In this document: positions 6,601 through 10,505 of the stretch, piece after piece
How the letters are laid out: every line of letters begins with the position of its first letter
How positions within the stretch are numbered: position 1 is the stretch's first letter
Source of the DNA: Beroe ovata
Lineage: Eukaryota > Ctenophora > Nuda > Beroida > Beroidae
DNA length: 10,505 bases
NCBI GenBank assembly: GCA_946803715.1
Contig: CAMPET010000248.1
Location: 9,751-20,255 of the forward strand
Reading direction: 5' to 3'
The notes under the pieces: generated by a model
Told to the model about the DNA's origin: nothing
Databases searched by the model: none
Seen by the model: the letters and a program-made list of their open reading frames with translations, nothing else
Position numbers and translations under genes: made by a program

Positions 6601-8108
6601 CATTGAGTTGATGAGCACGGGAAACGCCCACTTTTCCAAACTCAAAGACTTCATAACACTGCAACTTCCGGCTGGATTCCCTGTTAACATTGAAATACCT
6701 CTATATCACATGATTAATGCGAGGTTAGTATTTGTGCACGGCAATTCTTGCAGCACCTAATTCCCTCCCCCAGAACAACTCTGATAATCCCCATCCACCC
6801 TTTTTGAACGGTCACACTCCAACTCTTCCTTTTCCCCCGATTTTTACACCCTCTCCCCGCGATTCTCACCCCACTTTCTCCTCATCATCTCCAATCCCGG
6901 ACTCCATAATTCCCTGCTACACACAGGATTACATTCTCCAATATCAACTCTGCCACCACGCCTGTGGATGGTGTGATGTGTTTGACGGGACCTGAAAACG
7001 ACAGGGAATCGACGTGTTGTGTCGTGGATGCTCATATATTCCATGTACCGCCTGGCTATGTCAGAATAGGTGTGTAGCAGCTGTCTAGTATTGTCGATAA
7101 CACATGATGAGACCTGGGATTGTTTCAGGCTGTGTGCTTCTTAGCGGTAGCCATAGCTTGCACCAAATGAATAAACCAACTAAACGGGCACCTCTAATTT
7201 GAGGAGAGCCGATTAAACAGGAAGCTTTGTTCCTATCACTATCAGTACCAAGCTACTCCAAATTCAGGTGGTGGTAATGAGCGATTGAGAGCGATGCAAC
7301 AGCAGCAGCAATACCTTAGCGAGGACCGTATGCTACAGTACGCCATCCAACAAAGTTATCTGTCAGGGCCAAATACCGACGGCGATGATGAGGAGGTGAA
7401 ACACAAGGATTTGTTTTATTAGTCCTATTTTATTTTTTATTTTCATGGCCTGCAGTTTGATACCTTATTTCTAGAATAACAACCGCCTTCGACGCTCATA
7501 TTTCGCAGATGATTGATGCTCTTTACCCATAGATCATTTGCAAATACACACTGAAAGTGAAAGACATCTGAAACCTATCCCCTTCCTAGCTAACGTGGAT
7601 TGAAGCTCTCGCTACTGTGGGAGGAGTGGATCGTTCACAGGGCTCACACCAGGAGCTCTCTGCCCCCGAGCAACTCGTGAATGAGCAACAATCGACGGAT
7701 CAACTGCAACCGCCGATCACGGAGCAGGAGTGGTCTCCCCCGACCGAGCTCTCACACCATGGGCCAGAGTACCATGAGCCTGAGTACCATGGGCCAGAGT
7801 ACCATGAGCCAGGGTACGCAGTGCCAGATTCAGAAGACGAGATTCAGAGAGCGCTCCGGCTTTCTTTAGAGGTAGCGCAGTTCATTTTCAATCTCGGGGC
7901 ACGTCTTGATACTCGAAGTTTAAAAATAAAACTCAAATAAGTGCGTGTACTACACGGTTTAAAAATAAAAATCCGAGATCGAAAGAAATTGGAACTCATT
8001 TTGAAAAACCATATTCTTTAGGACGAACAAAGGAGACAAGAATCGCTCATCGCCCAAGAGGAAGCTGAAATGGAACGGATCATTGCCCTGTCATTGAATG
8101 AGCGGTGA
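401..8108 (+). CDS. ANKRD13: ANKRD13-family ankyrin/UIM protein, 3' part of a split gene (12 exons, 585 residues)
   Basis: Exons 401-499, 585-691, 5119-5288, 5419-5579, 5708-5783, 6017-6207, 6322-6495, 6584-6723, 6927-7069, 7268-7395, 7590-7871 and 8022-8108 join without a frame break, all across GT...AG introns. They total 1758 bp, including the TGA at 8106-8108. The product shows the end of an ankyrin repeat (LLSHGANPD), the family signature DFTSWIPLVSRMCPSDTYKI, then FKARIWL, then GFPVNIEIPL, and a tail of UIM helices ending IIALSLNER. Vertebrate ANKRD13A/B/D are about 500-600 residues, so roughly the first 80-100 residues are missing upstream. Known relatives sit on the plasma membrane and endosomes and bind Lys63-ubiquitinated receptors such as EGFR. 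The UIM tail places this gene with A/B/D rather than ANKRD13C, but no finer paralogue is assigned. Exon ends are read by eye from frame and homology, not from transcripts. Confidence 0.93.
756..4034 (-). CDS. LDLa-repeat GPCR with LGR/relaxin-receptor-type 7TM domain, intronless, nested gene
   Basis: One open frame of 1092 codons. The first ATG is at 4034; the frame is open further upstream to 4133 but only from TTG, so the ATG was chosen. It gives a good signal peptide (MASRFIQTRLLLFATLG...). Residues ~30-690 are a cysteine-rich ectodomain with many N-glycosylation sequons (53, 174, 226, 277, 323, 333, 463). LDLa modules lie near 257-274, 368-393, 634-661 (CDDSSDEAGC) and 667-693 (CDGVFDCLDYSDEC), with degenerate ones near 208 and 423. 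No leucine-rich repeats are seen. Helices lie near 708-729, 746-770, 791-815, 838-858, 946-971, 998-1022 and 1033-1053. TM6 FTDILSWVPFF, TM7 LPLNSILNPILI and the ECL2 motif YGSNGLCLF are LGR/relaxin-receptor hallmarks; C791-C934 is the likely conserved disulfide. The closest known type is the GRL101-like/LDLa receptors of invertebrates. The ligand is unknown. It sits on the antisense strand inside an ANKRD13 intron. Confidence 0.9.
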   Translation of the reverse strand: MSSMASRFIQTRLLLFATLGTVFSSFLTEKHNTILAIKQGSSITYPVGETAKNCSFIMIRGYLKEQCSVNGIQFYKCPFTDHYYRVARLQCRIQEFTTLCPGDDTFYQSCGHIECSRDTDHDHSSRNDAVCGEALCDKVTQNIDGATIKRVINFMQLYSFIRCDGVPQCLNTVNNTAVDEKSCEGDDAEDFFCAPCAMPISITMAMVCNGVCDCPNCYDEARCGANSTMVFGMICKVAPFTSKLCGMGKPEFVGPRHICDGKKNCLFGQDEKGCNPNDTCIPGKSIFPRDQRMLHDRNKCSIPDTYSPNWPEVICKDYRDQMNCTGPSPLTCNVSGYPTKVSEHVLCKGLNLCDDAIDSSCVSITKQCVIHKHRMCDGLADCPYGSDEEGQECRSMTSPGAECMRRLSNVGHEVRGAIPSSWILDGMEDCIGGQDEDADGWSRVCGIGDKVIYSFRKHVSCVNTTLLKCPQSENSLAIGRVCTGYTNCDRALCAKSRRDYEIYSSVERFAARKRTGYCYPGLGSLEHLAGACSEVALTKVPRIYGVADQIILLSRQYSRRVSCQSIFGELYVYLVCTKHYSDALNCVCPLTHIPHTACRNIANIFQFHTITEAGRLTVAFRDSDGRLEQDVFGCTNGQCIAYDKVCNLIEDCDDSSDEAGCSNNFRCLDSGEYIPIEKMCDGVFDCLDYSDECNDECDNQVKIFHNRGIFIFALLLGLTATILNFGVIYDGVKKFRTLKTAVAMINESFVLVVSSGDLLQGIFILLVAVSDELINTSTCKTQLQWVTNDTCTFLGVISTIGSLVSLYSMTILSVLRASGLRSMNIPREGLSHKQKTSLICWVCGTYLLAIIVAVLPTLELLESYFVQTVKFDDNPLFVGGLDKPSLVKIIKAYYGRFSAVNIPWYYVDNFIDSMFINRVVRGDRIGFYGSNGLCLFNYFVRIDNPQIWISGGVLISNMLCVSTIAICYGTIHVITKKSINLAGKNNRALVDRNKKIQRNISILIFTDILSWVPFFGVWLIHISEVLSTASWHSIFSIIILPLNSILNPILILEAHLKKYFRAFGEMIKIFSPKKMSSKVSPIGFDFEMVEEH
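4165..4172 (-). promoter_or_regulatory. Candidate TATA box for the nested GPCR gene
   Basis: On the minus strand the sequence reads GTTATAAAAAATAAA. A start site ~30 bp downstream would fall near 4135-4140 and give a ~100 nt leader before the ATG at 4034. The position fits, but A/T-rich octamers are common here and no other core element was recognised. Confidence 0.3.
4173..5118. other. Non-coding: upstream region of GPCR gene and rest of host intron
   Basis: About 950 bp of moderately AT-rich sequence with no convincing exon on either strand. Short open frames near 4862-5210 show no family signature, and the one on the + strand only overlaps the real exon at 5119 in another frame. A small direct repeat (two copies of GTGAAAACT[T/C]AGTGTGA) lies at about 4804-4834. 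Any distal promoter elements of the GPCR gene would be here, but none is identifiable by eye. Confidence 0.6.
5119..6723 (+). other. ANKRD13: ANKRD13 exons for the GPCR_chapero_1 domain (six exons)
   Basis: These exons encode the conserved central domain (Pfam GPCR_chapero_1). 5119-5288 gives DFTSWIPLVSRMCPSD, TLTGFDQNTWKRG and a beta-strand FMFLANQSG. 5419-5579 ends in RTNNVEFWREK. 5708-5783 gives GFRSDRTEEISGYEC, the family's 'GWR.DK.E.V.GYEA' block. 6017-6207 gives ERVEHLT and ESLLTG. 6322-6495 gives KFKARIWLSQNHPLSLQ. 6584-6723 gives EQLIPIIELM and GFPVNIEIPLYHMINAR. Phases chain correctly at every junction. At 5708 the acceptor TTCCAG is required by frame; the earlier CTGCAG at 5655-5660 would introduce a stop. 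Confidence 0.9.
6724..6926 (+). other. ANKRD13 intron with long pyrimidine-rich tract
   Basis: This 203 bp intron (GTTAGT...ACACAG) is strongly C/T-biased from about 6762 to 6915. The tract reads open in one frame, but it has no homology signal and breaks the domain. It is best read as an extended polypyrimidine tract. Confidence 0.6.
7758..7817 (+). repeat. Four in-frame 15-bp tandem repeats in ANKRD13 tail
   Basis: The unit is CATGGGCCAGAGTAC or the variant CATGAGCCTGAGTAC, repeated four times in phase. It encodes HGPEY, HEPEY, HGPEY, HEPGY between the WEAL element and the second UIM. It begins and ends on codon boundaries, so copy number changes would not shift frame. The function is unknown; a flexible spacer between ubiquitin-binding helices is likely. 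Confidence 0.9.
7872..8021 (+). other. Last ANKRD13 intron with possible intronic polyadenylation site
   Basis: If this 150 bp intron were retained, the frame would continue for 22 codons from 7872 to a TAA at 7938-7940. AATAAA lies at 7925-7930 and a GT-rich GTGCGTGT follows at 7941. A second TTTAAAAATAAAA occurs at about 7959-7971. The arrangement could produce a shorter transcript ending after the second UIM, or it could be chance in AT-rich DNA. The spliced form to 8022 is strongly supported by the family's C-terminus. Confidence 0.35.
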
Positions 8109-8510
8109 GTTTTGGCATTTAGGAGCTCTAGGGTGGAGATGCAACTTGGATTACTATCAGCTGAGTGTACTCAGAATCGCTGCGAGTGTGTGTGTGTGTG
8201 TGCTGAAAACTGGAGGAGAGGCGCTGCATATTGCTTCGTTGCAATATCAAGGCTACACTGTCACTGTCAGCCGGCAGTGCAGTGACCTTGTGGAGAAAGG
8301 AAATAAAAGAAGCCGTCAGTCACAGAGAGTGAGGCTGGGAGTCAGACGTAGAAGTGTCACACTGACACTGACTCACCTCTGTTTGGGGAACTCATCTCAA
8401 ATCTCGATTGCTGTTAGTAATAGTATTAGTATTACGCTATCCACTATCAGTATCACATGTAACACAGCTATGCTACTTTATTAAAGTTGAATTTGTGAAT
8501 AATTCGAAAT
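8109..8510 (+). other. Probable ANKRD13 3' UTR and spacer, with GT microsatellite
   Basis: No convincing coding sequence follows the TGA. A GT run lies at 8186-8202. 8330-8375 holds clustered AGTGTCAC/CACTGAC words that can pair with each other. 8405-8460 contains irregular AGTATTAGTATTA-like repeats. A 128-codon frame across this region overlaps the end of the ANKRD13 exon in another frame and shows no domain. Confidence 0.55.
8302..8307 (+). terminator. Candidate polyadenylation signal AATAAA for ANKRD13
   Basis: A canonical AATAAA lies 193 nt after the ANKRD13 stop, in GGAAATAAAAGAAG. It is the first canonical signal after the stop codon, and the resulting ~200 nt 3' UTR suits a compact gene. 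The downstream GT-rich element is weak. Confidence 0.45.
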
Positions 8511-8511
8511 T

Positions 8512-8592
8512 CCACTGTTACTTGCGCGCGCCTTCGATGTTTCTTTGCTCTTGCGCGCCTTCGCGCAAGAAACAGTGGCCAGATAACATCCG
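8512..8592. repeat. Inverted-repeat hairpin, copy 1 of the foldback family
   Basis: The left arm 8512-8528 (CCACTGTTACTTGCGCG) pairs with the right arm 8562-8578 (CGCGCAAGAAACAGTGG) with one mismatch, across a 33 nt loop. The right side continues into AGATAACATCCG, the same flank seen on the copies at 8751-9056, so this is a detached member of that family. Confidence 0.88.
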
Positions 8593-8750
8593 CCAAGCGT
8601 GACCGTGACCATGACCCAAATACGGTCCGCATTCCGGGCCGCAAGCGATCGTGTGCAGTTGCACACGTTGTGCCCCCTGTTCTCCTCAGTGAACTGAAAA
8701 GTCGTAGAAAGGAGACGCGCAGCGCGCGCGGAGAACTTGAGCCACGATTG
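8593..8750. other. Spacer between foldback copies
   Basis: Unique sequence with a small hairpin GTGTGCA-G-TTGCACAC-type palindrome at about 8651-8666 and a CGCGCAGCGCGCGCG run near 8716-8730. The word AAGCGATCG at about 8643 recurs at about 9079 on the far side of the cluster. No gene is seen. Confidence 0.55.
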
Positions 8751-8829
8751 CCGGATGTTATCTGTCTACTGTTTCTTGCGCGCGCCTTCATCGAAGGCCG
8801 AAATTGCCGGATGTCATCTGTCTTGTAAG

Positions 8830-8921
8830 ATGTTACCTGACCTGTTTCTCGCGCGAGCGCGCCTTCATCGGCCTTCGATGAAGGCGCGCGCGCCGCGCGC
8901 GAGAAACAGGTCAGGTAACAT
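8830..8921. repeat. 92-bp palindrome (variant subfamily)
   Basis: The outer arms (TGTTACCTGACCTGTTTCTC then GCGCG, and the complement at 8896-8920) match perfectly for about 25 bp. The inner parts pair through CCTTCATCG and CGATGAAGG. The unit differs from the neighbouring copies (TTACCTGACC...CTCGCG instead of TTATCTGTCCACT...CTTGCG), and both arms carry the same variants. Confidence 0.9.
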
Positions 8922-8936
8922 TGCATCTGACAACAT

Positions 8937-8983
8937 CTGTCCACTGTTTCTTGCGCGCGCCGCGCGCAAGAAACAGTGGACAG
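8937..8983. repeat. Perfect 47-bp palindrome, 23-bp arms with 1-nt centre
   Basis: The arm 8937-8959 (CTGTCCACTGTTTCTTGCGC then GCG) is the exact reverse complement of 8961-8983. With a one-base centre this could extrude as a cruciform in DNA or fold into a very stable hairpin in RNA. Confidence 0.95.
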
Positions 8984-9062
8984 CACAGATAACATCCGGC
9001 AAGGCCGAAACAGATGAAGGTGCGCGCGCAAGAAACAGTGGACAGATAACATCCGGAAAGGC

Positions 9063-9635
9063 CACGAAGCGCGGGAACAAGCGATCGTAATGCGCGGCTC
9101 GCCGTAGATTAAACACCGCACCTTTTTGCAACTCATTGAGCAAAATGGAAGGCTTGACGGGCGATACCAGACTGCTTATGCGAGCCGCGAAGCTGAGAAT
9201 AAGTTTGAGCCGCGCGCGCGCCGCGAAACGAAACTTTCGACAGGGTCTATCATCGATCGATAATGATAGGCACGCGACATGTACACAAAATTGTGCAAAA
9301 GTAAAGAGTGGAAGCCCTTACAAGTTCTATAGAGATGTCAAAATGGAGTCGCGTGCAAGAAGCAGATGAAATCTCACAATTTTATTTTAGCTCTCTTATG
9401 TACAATTGAAGAATAAGTGAATAACTGACATCATTGGTATTTAGTGAATCATTGATTTCTAGTGAATTACTGCAAACGTTATTATTTGTTAAAGAGTGTT
9501 GATGTATTGTCAAAACATTTAATTTATTTTATCATCACTCATTCACAATTAGACTCATTGTCAGGATTCAATGATTCATGAAGCTGTATTTCGAGGAAAC
9601 TAGAAAAAGATTGTTAGGAATATTGCTTTATTGCA
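9063..9635. other. Non-coding spacer between foldback cluster and retrotransposon
   Basis: The sequence starts GC-rich (GCCGCGCGCGCG near 9210-9225) and turns AT-rich after about 9370. A small imperfect palindrome, CTATCAT...ATGATAG, lies at 9247-9269. A short frame from the ATG at 9145 (74 codons, basic) has no recognisable domain. GAATCATTGATT-like words recur around 9446 and 9569. No gene is supported. Confidence 0.55.
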
Positions 9636-10505
9636 GAATCTATATTTAGTATTTATATCAATGATATTGTTAAAGCCTGCAATTTATCAAAACCATATTT
9701 ATTTGCTGACGACGGCGCCCTGCTATTTGACAACATCTGTCGATCCACATAACTTAGTATTAAGATAGAAATGCTTACAATTATCAAATGGCTGTGTGTA
9801 AACAAGTTATCTCTTAATATCGATAAAACTAAGATCTTGATTTTCGATAAGGCAAATTTCTCTGTTAAAATAAGTGTAGGTAAAAATTATGCCATTAAGG
9901 AATGCAAAAGCTATAAATATCTTGGACTAATGGTAGACAATCAGCTTAAGTTTGATGTGCATATAGATTACATAAAAAAGAAAATCCAGAAAAGAATTGG
10001 TGCTATGTATAGAGCAAGCAGCCTTATGCCCATCAAGTATAGGAAAATGTTTGCTAACTCACTTATGCTGCCCCATTTTGATTATCTTGACACTATCTAT
10101 GGACGTGCATCTAAAAGTAAGTTGCAAGAGCTAGACATCCTATATAAAAAAGTGGCTAAGATCGCACTTGGAGTTGACCGAAGAGAGAGCAGCATAAAAG
10201 TTTATAAGGATATGAAGTGGCTCCCTCTCCACTTGAGACGTCAAGTTCATCTGTCGACCTATATGTTCAAAATCCTCCATGGGAGCAGCCCTTCAAATTT
10301 TATCAACAAATTCAACTATATATCTGGAGGAAGTAGGAATGGAGCACAGTGTAACTTGTACACCCCTAGATCTAAGAGCCTCAAGAATTTCTACTATCTA
10401 GGTGCCAAGGCATGGAATACTATACCACCCAATCTGAGAAATCTGGACGACGCTGGAACATTTAGCTGTAAACTTAAAACTATGCTAATTGAATCTATCA
10501 CAAAC
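9636..10505 (+). mobile_element. 5'-truncated non-LTR (LINE) retrotransposon, CR1/L2/Jockey-like
   Basis: The conserved reverse-transcriptase core begins abruptly at about 9636-9645 with FSIYINDI and reaches FADD at 9702-9713. It continues through the thumb region (WLCVNKLSLNIDKTK, YKYLGLMVD, the RRQVH segment, and AWNTIPPNLRNL near the C-terminus). Upstream of about 9636 the same frame hits a stop at 9615 and shows no RT motifs, so the endonuclease and first RT motifs are absent. This is the usual result of incomplete target-primed reverse transcription. The 3' end and tail lie beyond the window. The clade call rests on the WLPL...RR and AWN..P..LR motifs and is approximate. Confidence 0.9.
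9636..10505 (+). pseudogene. Reverse transcriptase C-terminal fragment, one in-frame stop, open at window end
   Basis: One reading frame spans the block. It is broken by a TAA at 9750-9752, 12 codons after the FADD aspartates, where relatives have a short variable loop. From 9753 to 10505 it is fully open (245 codons from the ATG at 9771), with no frameshift visible. The catalytic FADD aspartates lie before the stop and the thumb/connection region after it, so no active enzyme can be made from this copy. The single lesion suggests a fairly recent insertion. Confidence 0.85.

Larger units (their letters stand above)
6927..8108 (+). other. ANKRD13: ANKRD13 C-terminal exons: UIM tail
   Basis: 6927-7069 completes the domain (ITFSNINS, then HVPPGY). 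7268-7395 carries a glutamine run and a UIM (EDRMLQYAIQQSYL). 7590-7871 opens with LTWIEALATV, which resembles the 'WEAL' element of ANKRD13B/D, then has a low-complexity stretch with pentapeptide repeats, then a UIM (SEDEIQRALRLSLE). 8022-8108 carries a charged helix and a terminal UIM-like helix (AEMERIIALSLNER). UIMs bind ubiquitin through the conserved Ala and Ser, both present in the first two helices. Three UIM-like helices are recognisable; human ANKRD13A is described with four. Confidence 0.88.
8751..9056. repeat. Nested foldback cluster with near-perfect outer inverted repeats
   Basis: The outer arms 8751-8784 and 9023-9056 are 34 bp inverted repeats with a single mismatch. They contain CCGGATGTTATCTGTC and CTGTTTCTTGCGCGCG. 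Between them lie two further palindromes (8830-8921 and 8937-8983) built from the same half-unit, plus GCCTTCATCGAAGG and AAGGCCGAAA words repeated in both orientations. The cluster is rich in CGCG. No transposase frame and no target-site duplication could be identified. It resembles a foldback or MITE-like non-autonomous element family that has duplicated locally. Long frames read through it only translate the repeat. Confidence 0.88.

Noticed and set aside
8751-9056. CRISPR-like appearance (repeats with palindromes separated by short unique pieces)
   Set aside because: The units are in both orientations, vary in spacing, and are embedded in a eukaryotic intergenic region with no cas genes.
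8468-9136. 222-codon minus-strand frame through the inverted-repeat cluster
   Set aside because: Its translation is the palindrome half-unit repeated (RMLSVHCFLRA-like words), and similar frames exist on the other strand. It is open because the repeat lacks stops, not because it is a gene.
9145-9369. 74-codon basic reading frame after the foldback cluster
   Set aside because: No recognisable domain, no flanking exon structure, and it begins in GC-rich low-complexity sequence. Not enough to call a gene.
8927-9741. Shared 14-mer TGACAACATCTGTC between the palindrome cluster (about 8928-8941) and the LINE (about 9728-9741)
   Set aside because: One 14-base match in a window this size can easily occur by chance, and the flanks do not align.

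Overview
The window looks like nuclear DNA of an animal, probably a marine or early-branching invertebrate. There are split genes with GT-AG introns of about 85-230 bp, a metazoan-type ubiquitin-binding ankyrin protein, an LDL-receptor-repeat G protein-coupled receptor (GPCR) and a non-LTR retrotransposon. The species cannot be fixed from the sequence alone; non-bilaterians (sponge, placozoan, cnidarian) and other invertebrates all remain possible.

Layout. 1-400 is non-coding and holds two copies of a ~77 bp direct repeat. 401-8108 (+) is the 3' part of an ANKRD13-family gene: 12 exons that join in frame across GT-AG introns and encode the last 585 residues. These comprise the end of the ankyrin region, the GPCR_chapero_1 domain and a tail with ubiquitin-interacting motifs (UIMs). 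Its 5' exons lie upstream of the window. The second intron seen here (692-5118, 4.4 kb) contains a complete, uninterrupted gene on the opposite strand (756-4034, -). That gene encodes a ~1092-residue receptor with a signal peptide, a cysteine-rich/LDLa ectodomain and a seven-helix domain of the LGR/relaxin-receptor type, but no leucine-rich repeats.

8109-8510 is the probable 3' UTR and spacer, with a polyadenylation signal and a short GT run. 8512-9062 is a CpG-dense cluster of inverted repeats, with near-identical half-units arranged as perfect palindromes nested inside a larger inverted pair. 9063-9635 is non-coding and turns AT-rich. 9636-10505 is a 5'-truncated non-LTR retrotransposon (CR1/L2/Jockey-like reverse transcriptase, FADD motif onward) with one in-frame stop; it runs off the window.

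The main point of interest is the nesting. An intronless GPCR gene lies antisense inside an intron of a gene whose central domain is named for GPCR chaperoning and whose UIM tail, in vertebrate relatives, binds ubiquitinated receptors. The link may be coincidence but can be tested. The second is the palindrome cluster just downstream.
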